Source of the DNA: a virus
Direction: 5' to 3' (one strand)
IMG/VR virus record: IMGVR_UViG_3300024999_000034
Location: 62,001-126,000 of that record
Length of the DNA stretch: 64,000 bases
Position 1 is the stretch's first letter, and every line of letters starts with the position of its first letter. A program made the translations under genes and the position numbers. The notes under the pieces were generated by a model, which saw only the letters and a program-made list of their open reading frames with translations, had not been told where the DNA came from and did no database searches. This document shows, in pieces, positions 15,789-24,465 of this stretch.

Positions 15789-16034
15789 ATGTACGCTATA
15801 ACAAAACAAAGTGGGTTATTTGGCACTCAAGTAGATAGAACTGATTATCTAGGTTGGCAAGAACCAGCATGGGACGAAGACGGTTATTTTTGGACTTCAA
15901 AAGAAACAATTTATGAAATACATCAAGAAGGAAATAATACAATTGGACATCAATTTTTATTTAAAACAGAAGAGCAAGCAAAACGATTAGCTGTAAAATT
16001 AGAGATAGTTGACTATGGTATTGAAGAATTGTAA
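15789..16034 (+). CDS. Hypothetical small protein
   Basis: 81 residues with aromatic centre (YLGWQEPAWDEDGYFWTSKE). The short C-terminal helix TEEQAKRLAVKLE is typical of phage ASCH-like or YrdF-like small folds, but no match is certain. AAGGAGG precedes. Confidence 0.55.
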   Translation: MYAITKQSGLFGTQVDRTDYLGWQEPAWDEDGYFWTSKETIYEIHQEGNNTIGHQFLFKTEEQAKRLAVKLEIVDYGIEEL

Positions 16035-16056
16035 GTGATGTGATGGAGGTACATCT

Positions 16057-16236
16057 ATGGCAAGAGGTGGTATTAGAGAATTATTGTATAAAACTCCAGA
16101 AGAGAAAAGAGCAGAAGAATATATTCAAAAATATCTTAAAGATGACTGGTTATATCAATATTTACCTTTTATTGTAGGAGCAGTAGCAATTGTTTTTATG
16201 TTGATTGTGGTTAATTTATTTGATGTTAATAAATAA
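16057..16236 (+). CDS. Single-pass membrane miniprotein
   Basis: 59 residues. A charged N-terminal half precedes one hydrophobic helix (about residues 37-55: LPFIVGAVAIVFMLIVVNL). It probably sits in the cytoplasmic membrane with the N-terminus inside. TGGAGG precedes the ATG. Confidence 0.55.
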   Translation: MARGGIRELLYKTPEEKRAEEYIQKYLKDDWLYQYLPFIVGAVAIVFMLIVVNLFDVNK

Positions 16237-16260
16237 ATTGATAAAAGGAGTTTGATAAAA

Positions 16261-16545
16261 ATGTTAACTAAAACATATTTAGGTCAACCAGTAGTTTTCA
16301 AAAATAAAGTTTATGGAAGAATTGTTTCTTTAAAGGGTTTATCCGTAAATTGTGGTACTTTACATTCTATTGTTCAATTTAGCACTCCATCAGGAATGGT
16401 TGTTGAAACTGGGATATTTTATCTAAATGAACAAGAAGAGAATGACATCCTAAAACTAAAAGAATTTGAACAATGGCATTTAGATAATTTACCAAATGAA
16501 AAAATGTATGATGGTAGATTAGAAAGTGTGGATATTTCTGATTAA
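16261..16545 (+). CDS. Hypothetical protein
   Basis: 94 residues, beta-rich N-terminus (TYLGQPVVFKNKVYGRIVSL) resembling a small barrel, helical tail. AAAGGAG precedes the ATG. Unknown. Confidence 0.55.
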   Translation: MLTKTYLGQPVVFKNKVYGRIVSLKGLSVNCGTLHSIVQFSTPSGMVVETGIFYLNEQEENDILKLKEFEQWHLDNLPNEKMYDGRLESVDISD

Positions 16546-16596
16546 GACATTTCCCACATAATGACGATTTGAAAGTAAAAATAGAGGAGAATTTTA

Positions 16597-16857
16597 TTGG
16601 AAACAGAACGATACCAAATATATTGTTTAATCCGTTTAAATAATGGAAACATTGTGTATGTAAATAGTTTTTATTATTATTCTGATGCTTTTGATTATAT
16701 GACAAATGATTATAATAAAATAATGCGTACTACTTATTTTCCTAGAATACTCTCAAATTATAGTAATGATTGGAAGGCAGAAATCAATTTAACTGATGGT
16801 CAGTTTGATAAATGGGATATTATCGAATCTTATATTGAAACACCAAAAGTCAAATAA
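16597..16857 (+). CDS. Hypothetical protein, TTG start
   Basis: 86 residues. No in-frame ATG near the ribosome site AGAGGAGA; TTG lies 8 bases after it. Tyrosine-rich (SFYYYSDAFDYMTNDYN). Unknown. Confidence 0.55.
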   Translation: METERYQIYCLIRLNNGNIVYVNSFYYYSDAFDYMTNDYNKIMRTTYFPRILSNYSNDWKAEINLTDGQFDKWDIIESYIETPKVK

Positions 16858-16901
16858 CTTCAAATAATATTTTTAATTGAAAAATTAAGGAGGATAAAAT
16901 A

Positions 16902-17402
16902 ATGGTTAAATTTATAGCACTGTTAATTTTCACAGCTCTATTCATCATAACTTTCATATGCTTTTTATTATATCTATATTTTACTCTCATTACATCCAAG
17001 CAAATTGAAAAAGAAATCCAACTCAAACAAGAGCAACGTACAAAAACAGAAATAAATCTTAATCAAAAACTAATTAATTTATGCTCCTTATTTTCAATAC
17101 CTCTTGAGTATAAAAATGATTTAGGTACAGCAGCAGGACATATTTTATATCATCAAGACAGGAAAGGAAGAATATTTTTAGACAATTGTAAAATTGAAGT
17201 GTTAGAAAAACATCAAAACAAACCTTGGGTATTAGCACATGAGATAGGCCACTACATAGCGTTAAATAAACTTAAAGATGATACTGAGGAAATGGCAGAT
17301 CAGATGGCGAATGAATTATGTTGTATGCTTTTATCAGAAAACGAACAGAAGGATTTAGAAATTGGCTTGAAGGTTTATTTTAAACAAGAAGGAAGGAGAT
17401 GA
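16902..17402 (+). CDS. Membrane-anchored ImmA/IrrE-type metalloprotease
   Basis: 166 residues. One hydrophobic helix (3-29) is followed by a charged linker. A metallopeptidase core has HEIGH (113-117) and a downstream acidic/ADQMANE segment (131-138), as in ImmA/IrrE enzymes that cut repressors. Unlike the usual soluble forms it has an N-terminal anchor. The partner repressor is not obvious nearby; the HTH-like gene at 18644 is a candidate. AAGGAGG precedes the ATG. Confidence 0.75.
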   Translation: MVKFIALLIFTALFIITFICFLLYLYFTLITSKQIEKEIQLKQEQRTKTEINLNQKLINLCSLFSIPLEYKNDLGTAAGHILYHQDRKGRIFLDNCKIEVLEKHQNKPWVLAHEIGHYIALNKLKDDTEEMADQMANELCCMLLSENEQKDLEIGLKVYFKQEGRR

Positions 17403-17410
17403 AATATAAA

Positions 17411-18055
17411 ATGTGTCTAGCTACTAATTACACATCTCAACTATTAGAAATCTATCACAAAATTAATTCAGATGTTAAGCGTCTTACTGAAGAGGTTAGA
17501 ACTGCTAATCTCTTTAATATAGACATGCTACATAAAATTATGAATACAAATTTTAATGCTTGTGAAGGTTATAAATTAGCTAAAGAAATTAAAGACAACC
17601 AACTGTTTAGGCAACAAGCAAAATGTGAATTAACAACCCTAATTCAACTCAAAAAACATATAAGTACTAATATCCATTCATTAAATCAAGTTCATTCAGA
17701 AATAATCAATGATAATACTAGATATAAATATAATATCGAGAACAAAGTGTATAATCCAAAAGTAATGGGTACTAAAACTGTTTCTGAGCCTGAAGTGGGT
17801 AGTAGAGAATTTATAGATCCAGTAGCATTTAATAGTGAGAAACGTAAAGTTATTTCAAAACCTGTTCAAGCTAAACCTATTCCACAAGGATTATCTATTA
17901 CATTAGGAGATGCTATACATAAGAAAACGAATGTAAAAATGAAAGTAATAAGTAAAATTGATGATGGTCATTATTTAGTTAAGGTTAAAAATGGATATCA
18001 AGTTATATGTAGTAAACATATTGTTAGTTTGGAATTTCAACAATCTGCTAAATGA
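17411..18055 (+). CDS. Hypothetical protein, paralogue A of the FNACEGY family
   Basis: 214 residues. A helical N-terminal domain contains TNFNACEGYKLAKEI; the protein at 40094 has TKFNACEGYNLSKEL in the same position, so the two are related. The C-terminus is a distinct beta-rich segment (MKVISKIDDGHYLVKVKNG). GGAAGGAG lies 12 bases before ATG 17411; the ATG at 17399 abuts it and overlaps the protease stop. Confidence 0.6.
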   Translation: MCLATNYTSQLLEIYHKINSDVKRLTEEVRTANLFNIDMLHKIMNTNFNACEGYKLAKEIKDNQLFRQQAKCELTTLIQLKKHISTNIHSLNQVHSEIINDNTRYKYNIENKVYNPKVMGTKTVSEPEVGSREFIDPVAFNSEKRKVISKPVQAKPIPQGLSITLGDAIHKKTNVKMKVISKIDDGHYLVKVKNGYQVICSKHIVSLEFQQSAK

Positions 18056-18099
18056 CTTCAAAGAATGCTTTCAATGGGTATGAAAGGGGAATAATTACT

Positions 18100-18519
18100 A
18101 TGTTGATCAGTCGATTTTCTTTAGACGGATTTGAGCCACAAAATCAAACATTGCACAAAAGTTATTCAACAGAAGAATTATTCCCTGATTGTGAATACGG
18201 AGTGTATGCTTATGTCCAAGGCGTAGAAAATAAGATGTTTCTAAATCATCTCCCTAAAGAGAAACAAGACAAATTATCTTTATGGATTGGTGAGATAGAT
18301 AATGATGCTACAGTCTTTGTTTGTGGTATACCTAAAAATAAAAAGTGGTATGACTTAAAGAAAACAACCTTTGGAGAAATTAAAAGCAAAGAAACTAAAC
18401 CAAATGAATTATTCATACCTGCTGAATCATGTTTAAAGATTAAAAATGTAAGGAAGATTTATGATTTCAGATGGGTTAGTGACTATGCAAGAACGATGTG
18501 TGAATATGACTTAGGATAA
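18100..18519 (+). CDS. Hypothetical protein
   Basis: 139 residues. ATG 18100 follows AAAGGGGA. An in-frame ATG at 18052 overlaps the upstream stop and has no site. Beta-rich middle (YGVYAYVQGVENKMFLNHLP). Unknown. Confidence 0.55.
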   Translation: MLISRFSLDGFEPQNQTLHKSYSTEELFPDCEYGVYAYVQGVENKMFLNHLPKEKQDKLSLWIGEIDNDATVFVCGIPKNKKWYDLKKTTFGEIKSKETKPNELFIPAESCLKIKNVRKIYDFRWVSDYARTMCEYDLG

Positions 18520-18581
18520 AAACGCAATTGTATGGCATTATAAATATAAAAATAATCTTTTTTATTTATATCAAAATGGTA

Positions 18582-18610
18582 TTGCAAATACCCTATAAAT
18601 ATGGTAAGAT
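18582..18610 (+). promoter_or_regulatory. Promoter, TTGCAA type
   Basis: TTGCAA (18582-18587), 17-base spacer, TAAGAT (18605-18610). It lies in a 124-base gap and drives 18644 onward. Confidence 0.7.
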
Positions 18611-18643
18611 ACAACTATCAAATAGAAAGGAGTTACCACAGCA

Positions 18644-18910
18644 ATGAAAGTCAAAAACACCTATACTCAATCAGAATTGTTAAATATTATGCAGAAGTAT
18701 AATTCTACTGACAGACAGATCATCAAGACTAATCTTCAGGAAATCAAAAAAGTATATAACTTTGGCAATGTAGATATTGTAAATGATCTAGGGCATAAAT
18801 CAGAACTAGTTAAATCATGGTTTAATAAAGCCAATCCAAACATTCCAATATTTGAAGATGCTTTAAGGTTGGCAGTACATTATGACTTTGATATTACTGA
18901 ATTAATTTAG
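18644..18910 (+). CDS. Helix-turn-helix-like protein
   Basis: 88 residues. The region NDLGHKSELVKSWFNK followed by EDALRLAVHYDFDITELI has the cadence of a Cro/C1-type domain (short HTH and the closing helix naming a start position). First gene of its promoter. It could be the repressor paired with the ImmA-like protease at 16902; inference only. Confidence 0.5.
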   Translation: MKVKNTYTQSELLNIMQKYNSTDRQIIKTNLQEIKKVYNFGNVDIVNDLGHKSELVKSWFNKANPNIPIFEDALRLAVHYDFDITELI

Positions 18911-18937
18911 AGGAATTGAAAAAAGGAGAAATCTAAA

Positions 18938-19210
18938 ATGAAATTAAAAACTAAACAAGAATTAATAGACAGTGGATTCATTCACATTGCAACTAATTTA
19001 GTAAATGGAGTTGAAAAATGGGCCAAGTTTACTGGTTATGAAGATTTTATTCAGCAAATAGATTTCAAAGAAGGAGAATACACCGGAGAAATTGAGGTAA
19101 TTACTTTTGGCAAACTTGGCTTATATGAAAAAATGTTTAAAAAGATGATGTTTTATCCTAAAGTAAATCAGAATGGTTATATGGAAAAGATGTCCGAAAA
19201 ATGGTTGTAA
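18938..19210 (+). CDS. Hypothetical protein
   Basis: 90 residues, basic tail (LYEKMFKKMMFYPKVNQ). AAAAGGAG precedes the ATG. Unknown. Confidence 0.55.
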   Translation: MKLKTKQELIDSGFIHIATNLVNGVEKWAKFTGYEDFIQQIDFKEGEYTGEIEVITFGKLGLYEKMFKKMMFYPKVNQNGYMEKMSEKWL

Positions 19211-19234
19211 TTATATTGCGAAAGGATGATTGAA

Positions 19235-19465
19235 ATGGAAAAGAAAATCGTATTCAAAAATGTTAAACAGGTTAATGAAGTTGATGAAGAAAAGGTTAAA
19301 GGAATTACTGATCAAATTAATCAAGAAATCACTGAAGACGAAGATTACTGCGTTGAATGTGGAAGCGAAGATTTAACATGGGATTTCAGAAATCAATATC
19401 ATAACTTTTGGATATGTAAAAATTGTGGGCATGAATTTAGGACGCAAAGAATTGAGGAAGAATAA
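19235..19465 (+). CDS. Zinc-ribbon miniprotein
   Basis: 76 residues. Acidic N-terminus, then CVECGSEDLTWD and CKNCGHEF, a standard two-knuckle zinc ribbon. ATG 19235 follows AAAGGATGAT. It probably interacts with nucleic acid or polymerase; unproven. Confidence 0.6.
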   Translation: MEKKIVFKNVKQVNEVDEEKVKGITDQINQEITEDEDYCVECGSEDLTWDFRNQYHNFWICKNCGHEFRTQRIEEE

Positions 19466-19517
19466 TCCTATCAATGTCTAAGTTTATACTCTAAATTTGA
19501 AAGGAGAATGATCACTA

Positions 19518-19793
19518 ATGAAATTACAAAACGATGTACAACAAACCATTGTGCGATTAGTAAAGAAAACTCTTTATACTACAAATCAAGATATATTAGA
19601 TTCATTCAAACAAATTTTAATGTACAGTATTTCTTCAGAAACATTTAAATCTTGGATTTATGAGAAAGTTGAATTAGAGATTAAAAAACTAATCGAATGG
19701 AGTGTAATTTATGAAGTAGAGGAGGAAGGTGAATTAGCAGGATATTATCAAACTGACTGGACTGATGAGCAGATTGATTTGATTAGTAAGTAA
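19518..19793 (+). CDS. Hypothetical protein
   Basis: 91 residues, helical, with an acidic C-terminus (EGELAGYYQTDWTDEQIDLI). GAAAGGAGAATGATC precedes the ATG. Unknown. Confidence 0.55.
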   Translation: MKLQNDVQQTIVRLVKKTLYTTNQDILDSFKQILMYSISSETFKSWIYEKVELEIKKLIEWSVIYEVEEEGELAGYYQTDWTDEQIDLISK

Positions 19794-19811
19794 AAAAAGG
19801 AGGTATTAATT

Positions 19812-20006
19812 ATGGTGGACTTCAATGGTACAAACGACTTAAGAGATGTTATAAAAGATTTTATCTATTGGCAAGTTGATAAGAAAACTAATTCAGAAGA
19901 AGAACGTGAATTAATGTCAGAACAAATTTATTCATTATCAGAAGAGACTATCAAAAGACTCAAAGACGAAGTTGAAACCAACATTAGAATTTTTACAAAT
20001 GTATAA
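19812..20006 (+). CDS. Hypothetical small protein
   Basis: 64 residues, acidic, helical (RDVIKDFIYWQVDKKTNSEE). AAGGAGG precedes. Unknown. Confidence 0.55.
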   Translation: MVDFNGTNDLRDVIKDFIYWQVDKKTNSEEERELMSEQIYSLSEETIKRLKDEVETNIRIFTNV

Positions 20007-20051
20007 TTGGCTTGACAAAGGGCAAGCAATTTAAAGGAGGAAGATTATAAA

Positions 20052-20885
20052 ATGTTTAATAATACAGAAACCAATCTATTATTTATGGAATCACTTCTAT
20101 CAGGTGATGTAAGCAAAGCAATTGAAAATCAGGAAAAAAGAGGTCAATCTGCATTAGTAAATAGTTTTAGTTTACCTATTAAATATGGAAGAGGAAATGT
20201 TAAAGATACTGTTGAATACTTAAACAAACTTAAAGAAATTGGTATTAAAGTCTTAGGTGATAAAGATGATTTATTTATGGAAGTTGAATTGCCTACTGGA
20301 TGGAGTTTAAAAAGAACAGACCATAGTATGTGGTCAAACTTAGTAGACAACAAAGGAAGAGAAAGGGCTAGTATCTTTTATAAAGCGGCTTTTTATGATA
20401 GAGATGCATTTATTAATTTCAATAGAAGATTACACATAAGTTCTGAAAAACATGATTACGATGAAGAACAATTTGAACGGCAACCAGAATTTATCACAGT
20501 TGGTTATGAAGAAGTATTGGAAAAAGTAAAAGAAGAAAGTTCTTATGATAGAGATGATAGATATTATTATGGTTACGAAGATAGTTATGAAATGTTTTCT
20601 GTGAAGAAAGTTAAGAAACCAATTCAAGAAAAGAATCCTAATTACAAACCACTTACAGGTTATGAAAAATATTCTCAACCTTTTCATTTTGAAGTTTATG
20701 ATTTTGACGGAACAGTGTTATTTAAATCAGATATAGTAAAGACTGATTTCGAATATTCTAAGGATAGGCATTGGGAATTTTTTGATCATAGGGATCAAGT
20801 TGAAGAGTGGGCAAAGTTTCAATGTGAAGTGTGGTTAGATATGAATTATCTAGGTTGGAAAAATGATTTAGCTTATTGGGACTAA
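20052..20885 (+). CDS. Hypothetical protein
   Basis: 277 residues, one of the larger unknowns. The middle (VELPTGWSLKRTDHSMWSNL; ASIFYKAAFYDRDAF) reads as beta-rich and resembles phage proteins of unknown role. The C-terminus (FEVYDFDGTVLFKSDIV) forms a second beta segment. AAGGAGG precedes the ATG. Confidence 0.65.
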   Translation: MFNNTETNLLFMESLLSGDVSKAIENQEKRGQSALVNSFSLPIKYGRGNVKDTVEYLNKLKEIGIKVLGDKDDLFMEVELPTGWSLKRTDHSMWSNLVDNKGRERASIFYKAAFYDRDAFINFNRRLHISSEKHDYDEEQFERQPEFITVGYEEVLEKVKEESSYDRDDRYYYGYEDSYEMFSVKKVKKPIQEKNPNYKPLTGYEKYSQPFHFEVYDFDGTVLFKSDIVKTDFEYSKDRHWEFFDHRDQVEEWAKFQCEVWLDMNYLGWKNDLAYWD

Positions 20886-20913
20886 TAGTCATTACATTAA
20901 GGAGATGAGAATT

Positions 20914-21108
20914 ATGGGAAAATATGATTTAACAAGTAAGCAGATATCATTATTAACAACAATGTTATTAAAAAATGTATTGTTTACATGTGAAGACAAA
21001 TAACACCAAGCAAAAGTTAGAACAGACAGTAGAGAACTGTTTAAAATGCTTATGAGTAAACACAATGAACAAGAATCTGAGGAGTTAAAAACATACGCTA
21101 GTTATTAA
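20914..21108 (+). pseudogene. Small gene interrupted by an in-frame TAA
   Basis: AAGGAGATGAG precedes ATG 20914. The frame reads 29 residues (MGKYDLTSKQISLLTTMLLK...) to TAA at 21001. It then continues in the same frame for 34 residues (HQAKVRTDSRELFKMLMSKH...) to TAA at 21106. A single-base change (for example from CAA) explains the break. The downstream part has no start of its own. Could also be a sequencing error. Confidence 0.55.
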
Positions 21109-21148
21109 ACTCTAAATATTTTGCCTTGAAAGGAAGGTTTCGAAGGAT

Positions 21149-21334
21149 ATGGATAATGATGTTCGTCAAATTGTGGATAAGTGGGAAGACGCATTTAGAA
21201 AAGTTAATCAAAAAGAACCTCCTACTATTGAGTATGTTCGTGGGTGGATTAGATTTGCAAATACTGGTCAAAAAGTTAGGAAGAAACAACTTATTGAAAT
21301 GACCGAAACACTTTTACAAAGAGTTAATTCCTAG
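21149..21334 (+). CDS. Hypothetical small protein
   Basis: 61 residues, basic and helical (RQIVDKWEDAFRKVNQKEPP; GWIRFANTGQKVRKKQL). GGAAGG lies about 14 bases before the ATG, with a second GAAGG closer. Unknown. Confidence 0.5.
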   Translation: MDNDVRQIVDKWEDAFRKVNQKEPPTIEYVRGWIRFANTGQKVRKKQLIEMTETLLQRVNS

Positions 21335-21403
21335 TAAAATACTATTGTATGGGAAATTGAAAGATGAATTTATTGGCTCTAAGGAGCAGAAAGAGGTATA
21401 AAA

Positions 21404-21730
21404 GTGAATAAATTAAGAGTATGGCACATCCCACAAGTTGGTCATGATGCAATATTATATATCCCAGTTGAAACGGCAGAGGAAGGCAAGAAAGTTATGG
21501 ACATTTTAGCTTGCTATGATCTATTTCAACTAGAGAATAGAATTAAACCTGATTATTGTAATATTTCTGGACTTCAAGTATTTAATGAAGAAAAGCAAGA
21601 ATGGGAAGATTGGATTCTTGAGACAGAAGATAATTATTTTGATAATGTTGATGAGTATTTTGAAGACGATGAAAAATGCAAATGTTTGTTAAAGAGTTGT
21701 TTAGGCAACTTAAAGGGAATTAAATACTAA
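21404..21730 (+). CDS. Widespread phage protein of YDLFQ type, GTG start
   Basis: 108 residues. The N-terminal VWHIPQVG and the core YDLFQLENRIKPDY...GLQVF are a familiar small phage protein pattern of unknown biochemical role (some relatives carry superinfection-exclusion labels, which I cannot verify). Very acidic tail. GTG 21404 follows AAGGAGCAGAAAGAGG. Confidence 0.55.
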   Translation: MNKLRVWHIPQVGHDAILYIPVETAEEGKKVMDILACYDLFQLENRIKPDYCNISGLQVFNEEKQEWEDWILETEDNYFDNVDEYFEDDEKCKCLLKSCLGNLKGIKY

Positions 21731-21748
21731 TTGAAAGGATTGATATTA

Positions 21749-21925
21749 ATGGATAATAATAATAAGGAATATTTTGAATTTCTTGATGATTTAAGAGACG
21801 GTGGCACGGTTAATATGTTTGGTGCTTCGGTAGACCTTAGAGAAGAATTTGGTTTAGGTAAAAGTGAAGCTAGAAAAATTCTTAGTCAATGGATGGATAC
21901 TTACGATGAAAGACATCCAGAATAA
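21749..21925 (+). CDS. Hypothetical small protein
   Basis: 58 residues (EYFEFLDDLRDGGTVNMFGA then KSEARKILSQWMDTY), the cadence of a small phage protein with a helix-turn-helix-like end. GAAAGGATTGA precedes ATG 21749. Confidence 0.55.
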   Translation: MDNNNKEYFEFLDDLRDGGTVNMFGASVDLREEFGLGKSEARKILSQWMDTYDERHPE

Positions 21926-21983
21926 AGGCAATCCCTCGAAAGCCCGATTTCCTAGTATCGTAAAATGAAAGGATGATAAATCA

Positions 21984-22316
21984 ATGGAATTAGAAAACAA
22001 ATTCAATCAATTATGCGTATGGCAAGGTACTGTACTAGAAGATTCAACAGTAGATGATTTCATAAATTTCTTCAAAGAAAATTTTAATGCAAGAATAAAA
22101 TTTTGTGAAGAAGTTAAAACAAATGGCAGTGTTGAACGCAATGAAGAAGGTGGAAGAAACGACATCTTATTTTACATTCATGATGATGATATTTCTCACT
22201 TTGCTGTAAATAGATTAGAATATGGTATAAGATGGTGGGAAGATGTTGTCTCATATAATGATAATTCTTATTTATATTCTCAGGAAGTTTTGAATAAATA
22301 TCAGGTTAAGTGGTAG
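21984..22316 (+). CDS. Hypothetical protein
   Basis: 110 residues, acidic; EEVKTNGSVERNEEGGRNDI followed by a beta segment and RWWEDVVSYND. AAAGGATGAT precedes. Unknown. Confidence 0.55.
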   Translation: MELENKFNQLCVWQGTVLEDSTVDDFINFFKENFNARIKFCEEVKTNGSVERNEEGGRNDILFYIHDDDISHFAVNRLEYGIRWWEDVVSYNDNSYLYSQEVLNKYQVKW

Positions 22317-22373
22317 AAATATTATAAACTGATTCGACAAAGGGCGAACAGTTAAGAAGGAGTAAAATTGAAA

Positions 22374-22874
22374 ATGGGTATAAGCACATGTGGAGCATTA
22401 AAAAGGGAAATAACTGCTAAAGAAGTTTTTGATTTTGTTGTAGCAAATTTTGATCAAAAAGCCAAGTTAGAACAAAATTCAACCAACTCTCATTATATTA
22501 ATTTAAATTATCTGGGAGAAGTTAGATCCCTTCATATTTATTATGGAAATGATTATAGAGAAGAAACAGATGGATATAGTGCAAATAACGAAATTACTGA
22601 GATTGTCGTTAATAAATGGGGTCATGCTGAACAAATCATTGAACCAATCGTGAAACATTTTGGAGGTTGGTATATAGCTGATGACTGTATTAGTAATCGA
22701 GATGAACATGTTATATTTTATGAATTCAATCAAAATACAGACATTATTATAACTACTCCAATTGAGAGATATGTTTTTGATAAAATGGTTGAAGAAAAAG
22801 ATTGGAAATTAAAAATTAGACTAGCACAATTTATTAAAGACAATTTAGATGAGATTAAAACCTTCCAAAGATAG
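22374..22874 (+). CDS. Hypothetical protein
   Basis: 166 residues. ATG 22374 lies 11 bases after AAGGAG; TTG 22368 (5 bases) is an alternative. Alpha/beta, with GGWYIADDCISNRDEHVIFY in the middle. Unknown. Confidence 0.55.
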   Translation: MGISTCGALKREITAKEVFDFVVANFDQKAKLEQNSTNSHYINLNYLGEVRSLHIYYGNDYREETDGYSANNEITEIVVNKWGHAEQIIEPIVKHFGGWYIADDCISNRDEHVIFYEFNQNTDIIITTPIERYVFDKMVEEKDWKLKIRLAQFIKDNLDEIKTFQR

Positions 22875-22918
22875 AATTGAACGGAAATTTAATTTAAAAA
22901 TGAAAGAAGGAAACAACA

Positions 22919-23209
22919 ATGAGTTATGATGATATCAAAAGACTTGAACAACAATTAAAGGATGCTAAGACTAGCCAAGAAAATTTAGAAAGAAATTGCA
23001 ATCACCAATGGAGCGAAGTTAAATCTGACCCTGAAAAATTTAGGGAGGAATACTTAACCGGAGAGTATGAAACACAAGGAATTCATATGTGGCCTAAAAG
23101 TTCTTTCAAAGATTCTTATAAGAATAGATGGAGTAGAACTTGTAAGAAATGTGGTAAAACAGAGTATACTTATGAACAAAAAGCGGTTAAATATGAACCT
23201 AAATTTTAA
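22919..23209 (+). CDS. Coiled coil plus zinc-ribbon protein
   Basis: 96 residues. The N-terminal helix (DDIKRLEQQLKDAKTSQENL) is followed by CNH...W and a C-terminal CKKCGKTEY, a C/H-CxxC metal site. AAAGAAGGAAAC precedes. Similar architecture is common in phages; role unknown. Confidence 0.55.
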   Translation: MSYDDIKRLEQQLKDAKTSQENLERNCNHQWSEVKSDPEKFREEYLTGEYETQGIHMWPKSSFKDSYKNRWSRTCKKCGKTEYTYEQKAVKYEPKF

Positions 23210-23231
23210 GGAGGAAGGAGTAAATTAATCA

Positions 23232-23387
23232 ATGGATAAAAACTATTTATTAACTTATCAAAAGGGAAATTGTCAATCTTATGCGTGGTTTGATACAGAA
23301 GAGGAATTAGATGATTTTGTAGACAAATATGATGCTGATGTAATTGAAATTTTTAAGATTAATGATATTGAATTAATAAGCGAATAG
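23232..23387 (+). CDS. Hypothetical small acidic protein
   Basis: 51 residues (KNYLLTYQKGNCQSYAWFDT then EEELDDFVDKYDADVIEIF), strand-helix-strand. AAGGAGGAAGGAG precedes ATG 23232. Unknown. Confidence 0.5.
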   Translation: MDKNYLLTYQKGNCQSYAWFDTEEELDDFVDKYDADVIEIFKINDIELISE

Positions 23388-23399
23388 GAGGCAATTATT

Positions 23400-23435
23400 A
23401 TGAAAGGTGGTGGTGATATATATGATTGTAAATAA
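23400..23435 (+). CDS. Possible 11-residue peptide
   Basis: MKGGGDIYDCK, supported only by an upstream AGGAGG and ATG at normal spacing. It lies in the leader of the HNH gene and could be a leader peptide. Confidence 0.2.
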   Translation: MKGGGDIYDCK

Positions 23436-23494
23436 ATATTATTAATAACATTAGTAAAATATAATAATTTAAAGAAAGAGGTAATAAATAATAT

Positions 23495-24394
23495 ATGACA
23501 ACGGTCAATACACATGCATTATATGTTCAAAATCACAGAACAAATGATAATGGAATAGTAGAAAGAAGATGTACGAAATGCCAAGAATGGTTGGAAGAAA
23601 GCTATGACAATTATTACTATGTAAATAAAAAAGACGTAAATAAAAAATTTCTACCCGAATGTAGAAAATGTACCGTTAAAAGATCAAGTAAAAACCAAGC
23701 CGAAAATAAGGATAGAGCAAGTGCTACTCAAAAAGCATGGAAAGATGAGAGAAGAGATGAATTACACGATGCTTTTAGAGCATGGAAAAAATCAGTTATA
23801 GGACATATTAGACGGTATCAAAGAGGATACCAACAATCAAGCAAGGGTAAGAGTAAATATAAAGTATACGGTCTAAAAAGATATTTTGAAAAGAATCACG
23901 ATATTAGTTCTAAAGAGTGGATTGCTTGTAAAGACTATTTTAAAGATAAAGATGGTGATTGGAGTTGTGCCTACTGTGGATTAAAAATACAAGATCACTT
24001 AATAGATCGTGCAGGAAATTTGGTAAAGAGCGACTTTCATAAAGAACACAATAACGATAAGGGGTCAAACGATCTGAGTAATTGCATACCTAGTTGCGGA
24101 AGTTGTAATTACAAAAAGTGGTCATTTCCTTTCGAAGAATGGTATAGGAATTATGAATATTTTAACGAAGATAGATATGATAAAATAATTAAATGGATAG
24201 AGGAGGATTATAAATTTTATATTGAAGATAAACCACCATATCGTATTAGAAAAAAGAAGAATAAAGATAACAATAAATTTCATCATGAATTATGGACTGT
24301 TGACAAGTACAGAAATATGATAGAATGTATAGCAATAGCAGATAAAAAGAAAGACTTACATACATTTATTCAAAAATATTTTAATGTTGCATAA
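23495..24394 (+). CDS. HNH homing endonuclease with N-terminal zinc ribbon
   Basis: 299 residues. Cysteines 26, 29, 56 and 59 form a zinc ribbon. A basic helical linker follows. The HNH core has CAYC (158-161), FHKEH (181-185), N (about 192-196) and CIPSCGSC (197-204). The C-terminal ~90 residues bind DNA in relatives. The gene at 45180 is a clear paralogue. Inferred to be a free-standing mobile endonuclease. A long hairpin follows. The RBS is AAAGAGG, weaker than its neighbours. Confidence 0.8.
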   Translation: MTTVNTHALYVQNHRTNDNGIVERRCTKCQEWLEESYDNYYYVNKKDVNKKFLPECRKCTVKRSSKNQAENKDRASATQKAWKDERRDELHDAFRAWKKSVIGHIRRYQRGYQQSSKGKSKYKVYGLKRYFEKNHDISSKEWIACKDYFKDKDGDWSCAYCGLKIQDHLIDRAGNLVKSDFHKEHNNDKGSNDLSNCIPSCGSCNYKKWSFPFEEWYRNYEYFNEDRYDKIIKWIEEDYKFYIEDKPPYRIRKKKNKDNNKFHHELWTVDKYRNMIECIAIADKKKDLHTFIQKYFNVA

Positions 24395-24398
24395 TTAA

Positions 24399-24431
24399 TT
24401 ATTGGAGTTATATAATTTATAACTCCAATAA
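24399..24431 (+). terminator. Hairpin after the HNH endonuclease
   Basis: A perfect 14-bp stem, TTATTGGAGTTATA (24399-24412) with its complement (24418-24431), loop TAATT. No U-run follows, so it may terminate weakly or protect the 3' end. Its GGAGTTATAT recurs in the hairpin at 40007. Confidence 0.55.
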
Positions 24432-24465
24432 CCCAATAATCTAGAAGGAAAGGAATTGATAAATT

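Noticed and set aside
20430-20687. Minus-strand hydrophobic ORF
   Set aside because: Low-complexity antisense shadow of the 20052 gene, without RBS.
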